A DNA stretch of 64,000 nt from CAYVQF01 sp964454015 (GCA_964454015.1 CAYVQF010000027.1:1-64000), one strand, 5' to 3'. Shown: positions 1 through 8,645, counted from the stretch's first letter. Notes: generated from the sequence alone by a model not told the origin. Numbers and translations: made by a program.

Positions 1-546
1 ATGATGTATTTGGGCACGATCCGTCTGCCTGGCGACGAGCGCAGCATCGAGATCCCTGTTGGCAGCATCGAGCGGGACCGGGAGTACAGTTATCTGGTGA
101 CCTTCACGGTGCCACAGCGGGAAGTGGGTGACGCGCGCGCCATCAAGGCGGAGCTCCTCTACGATGTGCCCGCCCTTGGTGTGGTCAATGGCCAGAGCCA
201 GCAGAGCATCGTGGTGCGTTACAGTGATGATCCGGACGAGGCGACGGTGTTCAACGGTGAGGTGGAGCGCGCCTTCGACGAGGTCGAGATCGGGCGTATG
301 GTCGAAGAGTTGGACCGGGCCATGCAGCAGGATGACAACAAACGGGTCTTGCTTTTCCTCGATGTGCTGGCGCGACGCTATGCCGAGCTGGGTGACCGCG
401 AGATGGCGGATCATTACGACACCCTGAAGCAGCGCTTTGTCCAGGACAAGAAGTTGTCGATGGAAGACATGAACTACAACCGTCACCGTTCGACGCAGAA
501 GAAGGATGGCGGGGTGAAATTGGTGGATGCGTCGGATTTATTTTAG
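1..546 (+). CDS. C-terminal part of a probable VWA-domain protein (5' end outside window)
   Basis: The frame is open from the first base, so the first 'ATG ATG' is probably internal and the real N-terminus lies upstream. The visible 181 residues begin with a beta-rich segment (GTIRLPGD, YLVTFTVP, AELLYDVPA) and then an acidic helical part ending KLVDASDLF. This resembles the region that follows the von Willebrand A domain in bacterial YfbK/chloride-channel-like VWA proteins, but the MIDAS motif itself is not visible. It is followed on the same strand by a zinc-ribbon/FHA protein, a kinase and a pseudokinase, which fits a VWA adaptor in a phospho-signalling set. The family call is inference. 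Confidence 0.5.
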   Translation: MMYLGTIRLPGDERSIEIPVGSIERDREYSYLVTFTVPQREVGDARAIKAELLYDVPALGVVNGQSQQSIVVRYSDDPDEATVFNGEVERAFDEVEIGRMVEELDRAMQQDDNKRVLLFLDVLARRYAELGDREMADHYDTLKQRFVQDKKLSMEDMNYNRHRSTQKKDGGVKLVDASDLF

Positions 547-615
547 TGCTTGCGGATGGTGTGGCCTCTGCTGTGGGGCCGATGGGTTGATGCGCTGGGG
601 ATCGAGAGGTGAGTG

Positions 616-1428
616 ATGGGTGAGAAGCTGTGTCCCGTTTGTGAGAGCCCAAACCCAACGAGCGCCAAACACTGTGATCTGTGCGGTGAGCGGTTGGTGG
701 TGGGGGCGGGGCCGTCCATGGCCGTGGTTGGCGATGAGCCTGGGGTTGCTGGAGGGAGCCTCGATGAAGAGCTGGCCCATTCAGCATTGCTGGCGGCGCA
801 GGTGGCAGCGCCGGCTGAGCCAGACCTGAGCGAGTTGGCGGCTTTCGACCGTCTGCTGGCGGGCGAGGAGGCGGGGGGCAATGGCGGCTTCAGCCGGGAG
901 GCTGAGCGCACCATCGTCGACAACAGTCCGCCCTCCTTTGAAGATTTGCGTGGTTATGGCAGCGCATCAGAGGCGCGGCTAGATCGCATCGAGGCGACCT
1001 TCGCGGCAGAGGAGGCTGCTGGGTTGGTGGCGGATGACGACTTGGCCGAGGCGACACCGGCCGACGCGATGCCCGCGCTCGACGACTTTGGCGCATCGGT
1101 GACGGTGGCCAAGGTGAGTGTTTATGTGCGGCGCCAACCCGTGCACAGCCATGAGATCGTTCATGACGAGACGTTGATAGGCCGTTACGACCCGGTGAGC
1201 AATGCTTATCCGGAGTTGGACCTGACGCCTTACGATGCGGACCGGGTGGTCTCACGCAAGCACGCCTACATCTATCGCGAGGGTGGCGCCTATTTCCTGT
1301 GTCCCGTCTCCGGCGGGGGCACCCAGCACAACAAACGGCTGTTGAACCTCGGTGAGAAGGTGAAGTTGATCGACGGCGACGCCATCATCATTGGTGGTGC
1401 CATTGCGCTGCGTTTCGAGTTGGGATGA
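616..1428 (+). CDS. Zinc-ribbon and FHA domain protein
   Basis: The 270-residue protein starts with a four-cysteine zinc ribbon (CPVC and CDLC, residues about 5-22). A long acidic, Ala/Glu-rich linker follows, then an FHA domain from about residue 170 to the end: LIGRYDP, then VVSRKHAYIY (the Ser-Arg-Lys-His phosphopeptide-loop core), and a closing beta strand GGAIALRFELG. FHA domains bind phosphothreonine, so this is a likely reader of the kinase encoded downstream. The start at 616 is preferred over GTG 613 because GAGAGG at 604-609 lies six bases before it. The usual Asn of the FHA 'NG' turn appears as QHNKRLL, so the loop is slightly atypical. The same zinc ribbon-linker-FHA plan recurs at 45474. 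Confidence 0.8.
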   Translation: MGEKLCPVCESPNPTSAKHCDLCGERLVVGAGPSMAVVGDEPGVAGGSLDEELAHSALLAAQVAAPAEPDLSELAAFDRLLAGEEAGGNGGFSREAERTIVDNSPPSFEDLRGYGSASEARLDRIEATFAAEEAAGLVADDDLAEATPADAMPALDDFGASVTVAKVSVYVRRQPVHSHEIVHDETLIGRYDPVSNAYPELDLTPYDADRVVSRKHAYIYREGGAYFLCPVSGGGTQHNKRLLNLGEKVKLIDGDAIIIGGAIALRFELG

Positions 1429-1500
1429 GCCTAGGGGGCTGAGGCTTGGCGGCGGGCAGGGAGAGCTCGGGGGGCTGGCTGAGCCAAGAGGAGAGGCGTG

Positions 1501-2472
1501 ATGCAGCGATGGCCAGTTCTCAATGGGCGCTATGCCATCCAAGGCGTCTTCGCGGACAGCGGTGGGATGGGGGTGATCTACGAAGCCCTGGACAGGCGTT
1601 GCGCCGACAACGTGGTCTTGGTCAAGGCGACGCGTTACGACGGGGGAAGAAACGCCAAGGCTTTTGCTTACACCGAGGCCGAGGCGGTCAAGCACATCGA
1701 GAAGATGCGCAAGATTCTGGAGTGGGAGAAGAAGATCCTGGTGCGGCTCAAGAACGAGCAGGTTGGCAATGTGCCCAGCCCCAACGATTTTTTCTACGAC
1801 CGCTCCATGCTGCTCAAGGACGCTTATCAAGGCCGCCTGGGGCCCTATCAACTGGCCGCCGAGATCACCGAGCGTGAACCGTACTTGGTGATGGAGCGCA
1901 TCGAAGGTGAGCCTCTGGATCGTGCCATGCAGCGCCCGTCCTTTCGCGCCGCTTTGGAAGGGAACGTGTTGCAGATCGCGCGGGAGGTGTTGACCATTTT
2001 CATCAAGCTGCACCGCAAGGTACAGCTCGGTCAGGTTGAGGGCTACTTCATCTATCAAGATCTCAAGCCGGCCAACATTCTGCTGAGCCCAGGCGAGTAC
2101 ATGACCCTCATCGATTTGGGGGCGGTGACCCTGCGCTTGGCCACGCGCACGACGGATCCGACGGCAGGGTGCATCACCGCTGGCTATGCGGCGCCCGAGG
2201 CGGCCGACGGGCGGGAGACCACCATCGATCAGCGCTTCGACCTCTACACGCTCGGGGTGACTCTGTGGCAGGTGGTGACCCAGCGGGATCCACAAGCGCT
2301 GGGTGGTGAATTTCCGCACATTCCGGTGGAGGCCTTGCGGTCGAGCGCGTTGCCGCCTGCGACCTTGCGTATCATTGCCCGGGCCCTGGAGAGAGACCCG
2401 GCGCGCCGCTACCAGAGCGCCGCCGAGATGCGGCGGGAGGTGATGGGGCGGCTAAGTGCGGTGGCGCGCTAG
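1501..2472 (+). CDS. Hanks-type Ser/Thr protein kinase
   Basis: This 323-residue protein is essentially a lone kinase domain without a membrane segment. A degenerate Gly-rich loop (FADSGGMGVIYEA) is followed by the ATP Lys in VLVKATRY and by a long inserted helix (about residues 55-110). The catalytic loop is YQDLKPANIL: His-Arg of HRD are replaced, but Asp, Lys and Asn are kept. The metal-binding loop is IDLGAV (DLG for DFG), and the APE motif is GYAAPEA. It therefore looks active but of the non-RD type, so it may not need activation-loop phosphorylation. Its strong site GAGGAGAGG sits four bases before the ATG. It lies between a zinc-ribbon/FHA gene and a pseudokinase gene on the same strand. 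Confidence 0.85.
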   Translation: MQRWPVLNGRYAIQGVFADSGGMGVIYEALDRRCADNVVLVKATRYDGGRNAKAFAYTEAEAVKHIEKMRKILEWEKKILVRLKNEQVGNVPSPNDFFYDRSMLLKDAYQGRLGPYQLAAEITEREPYLVMERIEGEPLDRAMQRPSFRAALEGNVLQIAREVLTIFIKLHRKVQLGQVEGYFIYQDLKPANILLSPGEYMTLIDLGAVTLRLATRTTDPTAGCITAGYAAPEAADGRETTIDQRFDLYTLGVTLWQVVTQRDPQALGGEFPHIPVEALRSSALPPATLRIIARALERDPARRYQSAAEMRREVMGRLSAVAR

Positions 2473-2489
2473 GGAGGGAGTGAGCAGGG

Positions 2490-3641
2490 ATGTGGTTGCC
2501 AACACAGCACAGAGTCGAGGAGGTGGGGCACGGGCGCGGTCGCTTCTTTGTGGAGGATTTGCTGGTCCAAGGGCAGCGGCACGACCTCTACCTGGCCCGA
2601 GACGAGCACTTGGACGCGAAGGTGGTCTGTATCAAGGCGATCCGCTACGGCTCTGCGCCGGAGCGCGCGGAGATTGAATGGCGCCGGGCGGCGCTGCGCG
2701 AGGAGCTCGGTCACCTGACGCTGGCCCACCCCATGGTGCCGGAGCCGCTGGACTATTTGACCGTGGTCAACCCGCACTTTGCGGCGTCCTCGCCGTGGCG
2801 CGACAGCGAACCCTTGTTGGTCATGGAGATGCAGCCGGGGGAGGTCTTGAGCACCAGAATGGCACGTATGGAGGCGGGCATCGAGCTCAGGCACGCGCTG
2901 GTCATGTTGCGCGAGTTGGCCCTGATGCTGAGCGCCCTGCATCGGCAAGGTGCGGTGTTCTGCGACCTCCACCCGGCCCACGTGATCATTGGCTTGGATG
3001 ATGTGATGCACGTGGTGGGCTGGGGCAATGTGCGGCGCCTGGGGAGCGCCGTCCGGACCGATGCGTGGTCCCTGTCGGGCTACATGGCGCCCGAGCTGCA
3101 CAGGGGCGGCGCACCGACGCCCGGAGTGGACGTCTATGGGCTCGGGGCGCTCTTGGCCACCTTGTTGACCGGCCTGGCGCCCCAAGCCGGCGCGCGGCCA
3201 TTGGCGGCGGAAGCGCAGGGGCGTCTGGCGCGTCATGATCCTGGGGTGCAGGCGGTGTTGGCAGCGGCGCTGTGGCCGGATCCCGCTCGGCGTTGGCCGG
3301 CCTTGGCGCCGCTGTTGGCGGCCATGGAGGCGCTGGCGGCGGGCGCCCAGCCCGAAGCGCCGCACTTGGCTTGGCAGGACTTGTTTGGGAGCGGCGCGGC
3401 CCTGGGCGCGGTGGCGACGGTGGCCGTGATGCCGAGCGGCGCCGCTGCATCGGAGCAGGCTGATGTGGCGGTGGAGCGCGCCGAGGCGACGGCGGTGGCG
3501 GAAGTGACGGCCGCGGCGCAGGCCGACGGGGCGCTAGCCCGGGCGCCTGGTCGGGGGTGGATCCTGGCCGCGGTGATCACCTGTAGCGTGGCCGCTTTGG
3601 CCGTGTTGGGGTTGATCCTGGCGCTGGTGCTGCGCCGCTGA
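2490..3641 (+). CDS. Membrane-anchored kinase-like protein, predicted pseudokinase
   Basis: The 383-residue protein has a kinase fold with ATP Lys VVCIKAIRY and an activation segment ending GYMAPELH. The catalytic loop reads FCDLHPAHV: Asp is kept, but HRD's His-Arg, the Lys and the Asn are all replaced. The DFG motif is VGWGN, without the metal-binding Asp. Loss of both metal ligands predicts little or no phosphotransfer. An Ala-rich linker leads to one C-terminal transmembrane helix (about residues 355-380, ILAAVITCSVAALAVLGLIL), so the kinase-like domain should face the cytoplasm. It starts 17 bases after the active-looking kinase gene and shares the K-A-x-R-Y motif with it, suggesting a duplicated kinase/pseudokinase pair. 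The 3' end is one base from the convergent lpdA stop. Confidence 0.8.
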   Translation: MWLPTQHRVEEVGHGRGRFFVEDLLVQGQRHDLYLARDEHLDAKVVCIKAIRYGSAPERAEIEWRRAALREELGHLTLAHPMVPEPLDYLTVVNPHFAASSPWRDSEPLLVMEMQPGEVLSTRMARMEAGIELRHALVMLRELALMLSALHRQGAVFCDLHPAHVIIGLDDVMHVVGWGNVRRLGSAVRTDAWSLSGYMAPELHRGGAPTPGVDVYGLGALLATLLTGLAPQAGARPLAAEAQGRLARHDPGVQAVLAAALWPDPARRWPALAPLLAAMEALAAGAQPEAPHLAWQDLFGSGAALGAVATVAVMPSGAAASEQADVAVERAEATAVAEVTAAAQADGALARAPGRGWILAAVITCSVAALAVLGLILALVLRR

Positions 3642-3642
3642 G

Positions 3643-5049
3643 CTACATGGCCAGCGACCGTCCATCCGTGGCCAGCGCTGCTTCTTTGATGGCTTCGCCG
3701 AGGTTGGGGTGGGCGTGACAGGTGCGATAGAGATCTTCGGCGGAGGCGCCAAATTCCATGGCCAGGACGACTTCGGCGATGAGATCGCCGGCGCGGGGGC
3801 CGACGATGTGGGCGCCGAGGATGCGGTCGCTGTCGCGCTCGACGAGGATTTTGACCATGCCGTCGGTTTGGGCCATGGCTTTGGCGCGGCCATTGGCGAG
3901 GAAGGGGAAAGTGCCTTTGCGGTAGGGGATGCCTTGGGCCTGGAGGTGGTCCTCGGTGTGGCCGACGCCGGCGATTTCCGGTTGGGTATAGGCGATGTAG
4001 GGGATGGTGTGGTGGTTGACGAGGCTCGCCATGCCGCGTAGGCCTTCGACGCAGGTGATGGCGTCGTGCTCGGCTTTGTGGGCGAGCATGGGGCCGGCGA
4101 TGACGTCGCCCACGGCGTAGACCCCGGGGACGGCGGTTGCGAAGTGGTCGTCGACGGGGATGCGGCCGCGTTCGTCGAGGCTGAGGCCGATGCGGTCGAG
4201 GTCGAGTCCCTGGGTGTAGGGTTGGCGGCCGACGGCGACCAGGAGGCGATCGCCGACGATTTGGTGGCTGCCCTTGGGGCTTTGGTAGGTGACGGTGACC
4301 TGAGCGGCGTCGGGATCGATGGTGGCGTCTTGGACTTTGGCGTCGAGGAAGAAGTCCATGCCCTGTTTTTTGAAGTAGCGCATGGCGTGGCGACAGATCT
4401 CGCTGTCGTTGGCGCCGAGGATTTTGGGCATGGCTTCGATGAAGGAGACCTTGGCCCCCAGGCGCGCCCAAACCGAGCCCAGCTCGAGGCCGATGACGCC
4501 GGCGCCGACGACGATGAGGTGTTTGGGGACCTCGGTGAAAGAGAGGGCGCCCGTGCTGCTGACGATGAAGGGGGCGTTGAAGGGGAGGTGGGGCAGGGGG
4601 GTGGGTTTGGAGCCGGTGGCGATGATGATGCGGTCGGCGCGGACGATTTCTTCGGCGTCTTGGTGGCGGACGCGCAGGGTGTGGGGGTCGATGAAGGCGG
4701 CGTGGCCGGTGATGCGGGTGATCTTATTTTTTTTGAAGAGGTGGTTGATGCCGTTGGTGAGTTGGGTGACGACGTCGCTTTTGCGCTGGAGGAGGGTGGT
4801 CAGGTCGAGGTCGACCTGGGCGACCCGGACGCCGTGGCTGGCGAGGTCTTTGCGGGCGGTGGCGAAGTGCTCACTGGACTCGAGGAGGGCCTTGGAGGGG
4901 ATGCAGCCGACGTTGAGGCAGGTGCCGCCGAGGCTGGGGTAGCGCTCGACGCAGGCGGTCTTGAAGCCGAGCTGGGCGGCGCGGATGGCCCCGACGTATC
5001 CCGCGGGTCCCCCACCGATGAAGAGGAGGTCAAAGGCGTGGTCAGACAT
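3643..5049 (-). CDS. lpdA: Dihydrolipoyl dehydrogenase (E3)
   Basis: The flavoprotein reoxidises dihydrolipoamide on 2-oxo-acid dehydrogenase E2 subunits and passes electrons through FAD to NAD+. The sequence (468 aa, normal length) shows the FAD-binding GGGPAGYVGAIRAAQLG, the redox disulfide GGTCLNVGCIPSKALL, the NAD-binding GAGVIGLELGSVW, and a second FAD motif YAVGDVI. Near the C-terminus, HAHPNLGEAIKEA carries the catalytic His and Glu, with Asn-Leu-Gly where most homologues have Thr-Leu-Ser. It is two bases downstream of sucB and clearly co-transcribed with it. The E1 subunit is not in the window. Confidence 0.97.
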   Translation of the reverse strand: MSDHAFDLLFIGGGPAGYVGAIRAAQLGFKTACVERYPSLGGTCLNVGCIPSKALLESSEHFATARKDLASHGVRVAQVDLDLTTLLQRKSDVVTQLTNGINHLFKKNKITRITGHAAFIDPHTLRVRHQDAEEIVRADRIIIATGSKPTPLPHLPFNAPFIVSSTGALSFTEVPKHLIVVGAGVIGLELGSVWARLGAKVSFIEAMPKILGANDSEICRHAMRYFKKQGMDFFLDAKVQDATIDPDAAQVTVTYQSPKGSHQIVGDRLLVAVGRQPYTQGLDLDRIGLSLDERGRIPVDDHFATAVPGVYAVGDVIAGPMLAHKAEHDAITCVEGLRGMASLVNHHTIPYIAYTQPEIAGVGHTEDHLQAQGIPYRKGTFPFLANGRAKAMAQTDGMVKILVERDSDRILGAHIVGPRAGDLIAEVVLAMEFGASAEDLYRTCHAHPNLGEAIKEAALATDGRSLAM

Positions 5050-5051
5050 GT

Positions 5052-6359
5052 TCAGATCTCCAAGAGGAGGCGTTCGGGGGCTTCGATGCTTTCTTTGAGG
5101 TGCACCAGGAAGGTGACGGCCTCGCGCCCATCGATGATGCGGTGGTCATAGGAGAGGGCGAGGTACATCATGGGCCGGATGAGGACCTGGCCGTCGCGGG
5201 CGACGGGGCGTTCGGTGATGTTGTGGAGGCCGAGGATGCCCGACTGGGGTGGGTTGAGGATGGGGGTGGAGAGCATGGAGCCATAGACGCCGCCATTGGA
5301 GATGGTGAAGGTGCCGTGCTGGAGCTCTTCGATGCTGAGGCGGTTGTTGCGCGCTTTTTCGGCGCGGTCGACGATGATGCGCTCGATGGTGGGTAGGGAG
5401 AGGCGGTCGGCGAAGTGGATGACGGGGACGACGAGGCCGCGTCCGCCGCCGACGGCGACGCCGATGTGGATGTCCGTTTTGTAGACGAGGTCGTCACCGC
5501 GGATTTCGGCGTTGACGGCGGGGAAGGCTTTGAGGGCGGCGACGGCGGCTTTGACGAAGAAGCCCATGAAGGAGAGGCGGACGCCGTGTTTGGCAACGAA
5601 GGCCTCCTGGTGGGCCTTGCGGATGGCCATGATGGGGCTCATGTCGACTTCGTTGAAGGTGGTGAGGATGGCGGCGTTGGCCTGGGCCTGGAGGAGGCGT
5701 TGGGCGATGCGTTTGCGGATGGGGCTCATGGGGGTGAGGTGCTCGGCGGCGGGCGCTGGGGCGTAGCCGAGGGGGAGTGGAGTGGCGGCGGTGGTCGTTT
5801 CCTGGGGTGCCACGCTCGCCGCCCCAGCGCCGGCCACCGCGCCGCCCTGGGGGGCGGCAGCGGCCGCTGCCTGGGGGGGCGCTTTGGGGCTTGGTGGTGT
5901 TTGGCTGGCGGCGTTGTGCATGGCCTGGAGGACATCACCCTTGGCGAGTCGCCCCCCCGGCGCGGTGGCCTTGATGGTGTGGGGGTCCAGCCCCGACTCG
6001 GCGAGCAGGCGCCGGGCGGCCGGGCCGGGTTGCGGCGCCGGGCTTGGCTCGGCAGAGTGTGGCGCGGCGGCAGGCGCCGCGCTTTCAGCCTGGGTGGGCC
6101 CGGCCGCCGGGAGCGTAGCCCCGGCCGTGTCGATGACCAAGATCGCCTCGCCGATGGCCACGGTCGCGCCGACGGGGCGCAAGAGCTCGAGCACCTGGCC
6201 AGCTTGGGGCGAGGGCACGACGACGGTCACTTTGTCCGTCTCGAGCTCGACCAGGGGGGCGTCGAGGGCGACGGCATCGCCCGCTTTGACTTCCCAGCGC
6301 GCGATGAGGGCTTCAGTGATGGATTCGCCGAGAGCGGGGACGGTGACGGGGACACGCAT
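5052..6359 (-). CDS. sucB: 2-oxo-acid dehydrogenase E2, probably dihydrolipoyllysine succinyltransferase
   Basis: The 435-residue protein has an N-terminal lipoyl domain (lipoyl Lys in ELETDKVTVVV), an Ala/Pro-rich linker, a peripheral E3-binding domain (ARRLLAESGLDPHTIKAT) and a C-terminal acyltransferase domain with YDHRIIDGREAV, the His-x3-Asp-Gly active site. A single lipoyl domain and the C-terminal sequence favour the 2-oxoglutarate (SucB) type over pyruvate E2. The ATG at 6359 starts MRVPVTVPALGES and has GAGG a few bases upstream; an upstream extension to 6485 lacks family similarity. It lies directly before lpdA. No sucA neighbour is present, which is uncommon. Confidence 0.9.
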   Translation of the reverse strand: MRVPVTVPALGESITEALIARWEVKAGDAVALDAPLVELETDKVTVVVPSPQAGQVLELLRPVGATVAIGEAILVIDTAGATLPAAGPTQAESAAPAAAPHSAEPSPAPQPGPAARRLLAESGLDPHTIKATAPGGRLAKGDVLQAMHNAASQTPPSPKAPPQAAAAAAPQGGAVAGAGAASVAPQETTTAATPLPLGYAPAPAAEHLTPMSPIRKRIAQRLLQAQANAAILTTFNEVDMSPIMAIRKAHQEAFVAKHGVRLSFMGFFVKAAVAALKAFPAVNAEIRGDDLVYKTDIHIGVAVGGGRGLVVPVIHFADRLSLPTIERIIVDRAEKARNNRLSIEELQHGTFTISNGGVYGSMLSTPILNPPQSGILGLHNITERPVARDGQVLIRPMMYLALSYDHRIIDGREAVTFLVHLKESIEAPERLLLEI

Positions 6360-6592
6360 GAGGACCTCGGGGGGGCAAGGGTGGCGTTCGGGGGCCAGGT
6401 GCCGGTGAGACCGTGCCGAGCGCTGGCGCGAGCCGCGGCGACGCTGCCTATGGTGCCCACTGGGACCTAGGGCGTCAATTGGCAAGGGCTATCGCATTGT
6501 CGCGCGGCCCTTCATGTCGCGCCACAGGCGATCTATGCTGGCCGCCGGGCGACGCGACGCGGGAGCGTCGCGGCCTAAAGGAGTGGAGGGTC

Positions 6593-7201
6593 GTGGCAGA
6601 GGCGAAATTGATCTTGCAGGAGGCGCACCGCTTCGAGGCGGAGATCAAACGCAGCCGCTTCATCGCGCATGCGTACCCCGTGGCCGATGCGGACGCGGCC
6701 ATGCAACGGTTGGACGCGGTGCGTGATCCCGAGGCGACCCACAACTGTTGGGCTTTTCGCTGCGGTGAGCGCTACCGCTTCTCCGACGACGGCGAGCCTG
6801 GGGGTAGCGCTGGGCGACCCATACTCGCGGCGATCGATGGCCAGGGGGTGGACCAGGTGCTGGTGGTGGTGGTGCGCCACTTTGGCGGGACCAAGCTCGG
6901 GGTGGGCGGCCTGGTGCGGGCCTATGGCAACACGGCGGCCTCTTGTCTGCGGGAGGCCCCCAAGGCCGAGGTGCGGCACCTGGTGACCCTGCGCATTTTT
7001 CTTCCCTTCGCCGAGGCCAACGCGCTCTACTTGGTGTTGCAGCGTGTGGGCGGTGAGAAGGGAGAAGAAGACTACGGCGCCGATGGCCTCAGGCTCGCCG
7101 TGAGCCTCGACGCGGCGCTGGTCCCGGACTTCGTGCGGCAACTCAACGACGCCTGCCGGGGCAAGGCGCAGATCGCCGTGGATGACGCCGCCGCGGGTTG
7201 A
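6593..7201 (+). CDS. IMPACT/YigZ family protein
   Basis: The 202-residue protein matches the UPF0029/IMPACT (YigZ) family: SRFIAHAYPV, HNCWAFRCG, SDDGEPGGSAGRPIL and VRHFGGTKLGVGGLVRAYG are its hallmark blocks. A C-terminal ferredoxin-like YigZ domain follows. The biochemical role in bacteria is not settled; a translation-linked or nucleic-acid-binding role is discussed for the family. The GTG start at 6593 is preferred because AAGGAG (6578-6583) lies nine bases upstream and family similarity starts just after it; the open frame upstream to 6413 has no conserved content. It is divergent from sucB and upstream of metK. Confidence 0.9.
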   Translation: MAEAKLILQEAHRFEAEIKRSRFIAHAYPVADADAAMQRLDAVRDPEATHNCWAFRCGERYRFSDDGEPGGSAGRPILAAIDGQGVDQVLVVVVRHFGGTKLGVGGLVRAYGNTAASCLREAPKAEVRHLVTLRIFLPFAEANALYLVLQRVGGEKGEEDYGADGLRLAVSLDAALVPDFVRQLNDACRGKAQIAVDDAAAG

Positions 7202-7244
7202 GCTTGGGCGCTGCGGTGGTGGGGCTGGCGCCGCGCTGGGGTGG

Positions 7245-7262
7245 GCCGGGCGCCGACCCGGC
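7245..7262 (+). terminator. GC-rich hairpin after the YigZ-family gene
   Basis: GCCGGG (7245-7250) pairs with CCCGGC (7257-7262) across a six-base loop, 43 bases after the stop at 7201 and before the metK promoter. There is no uridine run behind it, so if it ends transcription it is not a textbook intrinsic terminator. Confidence 0.3.
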
Positions 7263-7288
7263 GCGGCTGGGAATAACGAGAAGATAGG

Positions 7289-7318
7289 TTGACAGCTTTG
7301 GAAGGGCGTCCCTATATT
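7289..7318 (+). promoter_or_regulatory. Sigma-70-type promoter of metK
   Basis: A consensus -35 TTGACA (7289-7294) is followed after 18 bases by TATATT (7313-7318), five of six matches to the -10 consensus. Transcription would start near 7325, giving a leader of about 100 nt before metK. No recognised SAM riboswitch fold was identified in that leader. Confidence 0.7.
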
Positions 7319-7426
7319 GCAGCGGCCTTTTTGGCGCGCAAAAATCAACGAGCGCACCAAAGAAACTGTCAACTCGGACACGGTCAGGGCTCGTGAGTGC
7401 AGGCCGCGTATGAAGGAGCAATGAGG

Positions 7427-8584
7427 ATGAACGCCAGAGACTTTCTTTTTACCAGCGAGTCCGTGACCGAAGGCCACCCCGACAAGATGGCCGATCAGAT
7501 CAGCGACGCGGTGCTCGACGAGATCATCGGCAAGGATCCGCAGTGTCGGGTGGCCTGCGAGACCCTGCTCAAGACGGGCTTCGTGGTGGTGGCCGGTGAG
7601 GTGACGACCAACGTGTGGGTGGACATCCCGTCCATCGTGCGGCGGACCATCGCCGGGATCGGCTACAACTCGTCCATGGCGGGCTTCGATTACGAGACCT
7701 GCGGGGTGCTGGTGGCGGTCGAGGCCCAGAGCCCGGACATCGCCCAGGGCGTGGACCCCGCCAAGGGGGTGGTGGCCGAGCAGGGTGCGGGCGATCAGGG
7801 TCTGATGTTTGGCTATGCCTGTGACGAGACGGACGCCTTGATGCCGGCGCCCATCGTCTATGCCCATCAGCTCACCCAGCAGTTGGCGCAGGTGCGCAAG
7901 GATGGCCGCGCGCCGTTTTTGCGTCCCGATGGCAAGAGCCAGGTGACGCTGCGCTATGAGGGCGGCCGCCCGGTGGCCATCGATGCGGTGGTGGTGTCGT
8001 CGCAGCACGCGCCCGATGTCGCGCAAGAGACCCTGCGTGAGGCGGTGATGGAGCTGGTGATCAAGCCGGTGCTGCCGGCCAAGTTGCTGACGGCCGGGAC
8101 CAAGTACCACATCAACCCGACGGGTCGCTTCGTCGTGGGCGGACCCCAGGGCGACTCGGGGCTGACGGGCCGCAAGATCATCGTCGACACCTACGGTGGG
8201 ATGGGGCGGCACGGCGGCGGCGCCTTCAGTGGTAAGGATCCTTCCAAGGTGGATCGCTCGGCCACTTACATGGCGCGCTACGTGGCGAAGAACGTGGTGG
8301 CCGCCGGATTGGCGACGCGCTGTGAGGTGCAGTTGGCCTATGCCATTGGCGTGGCGGAGCCCGTGTCCGTGCTGGTGGACACCTTTGGCACCCACACCAT
8401 CCCCGAGGCGGAGATCGAGCGTCGGGTCAAGGCGACTTTCGAGTTGAAGCCTGCGGGGATCATCCGCAGCTTGGATTTGCTGCGTCCCATCTATCTGCCG
8501 ACGGCGGCCTATGGCCACTTCGGGCGCAGCGAGGCGAGCTTCACCTGGGAGCGAACGGACAAGGTGGCGGCGCTGCGCGGCTGA
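7427..8584 (+). CDS. metK: S-adenosylmethionine synthase
   Basis: MetK makes S-adenosylmethionine from methionine and ATP. The sequence shows SESVTEGHPDKMADQ, GAGDQGLMFGYACDET, the phosphate-binding GRFVVGGPQGDSGLTGRK, and YGGMGRHGGGAFSGKDPSK followed by VDRSATYMARYVAKN; the length of 385 residues is typical. The ATG at 7427 (MNARDFLF) is chosen because AAGGAG at 7413-7418 is eight bases away; ATG 7421 would be only two bases from it. The gene stands alone behind its own promoter. metH, another enzyme of the methionine cycle, starts at the far end of the window. Confidence 0.97.
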   Translation: MNARDFLFTSESVTEGHPDKMADQISDAVLDEIIGKDPQCRVACETLLKTGFVVVAGEVTTNVWVDIPSIVRRTIAGIGYNSSMAGFDYETCGVLVAVEAQSPDIAQGVDPAKGVVAEQGAGDQGLMFGYACDETDALMPAPIVYAHQLTQQLAQVRKDGRAPFLRPDGKSQVTLRYEGGRPVAIDAVVVSSQHAPDVAQETLREAVMELVIKPVLPAKLLTAGTKYHINPTGRFVVGGPQGDSGLTGRKIIVDTYGGMGRHGGGAFSGKDPSKVDRSATYMARYVAKNVVAAGLATRCEVQLAYAIGVAEPVSVLVDTFGTHTIPEAEIERRVKATFELKPAGIIRSLDLLRPIYLPTAAYGHFGRSEASFTWERTDKVAALRG

Positions 8585-8593
8585 GCGCGCGGG

Positions 8594-8612
8594 CCGTGGC
8601 GCGAGGCCACGG
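8594..8612 (+). terminator. Hairpin downstream of metK
   Basis: CCGTGGC (8594-8600) and GCCACGG (8606-8612) form a perfect seven-base-pair stem with a five-base loop, ten bases after the metK stop. No T-run follows directly. A role in ending metK transcription is plausible but not proven. Confidence 0.4.
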
Positions 8613-8645
8613 GTGGAGGGCCGCGCACGCCTCAGGGCCGTGGTC

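Noticed and set aside
1..3641. TerY-P triad or type VI secretion phospho-regulation module
   Set aside because: No PP2C phosphatase, no TerD-type protein and no secretion genes are adjacent, so a specific known system could not be assigned.
7319..7426. SAM riboswitch in the metK leader
   Set aside because: No conserved SAM-I, SAM-II or related core could be recognised in the leader of about 100 nt; only a small T-loop stem is visible.
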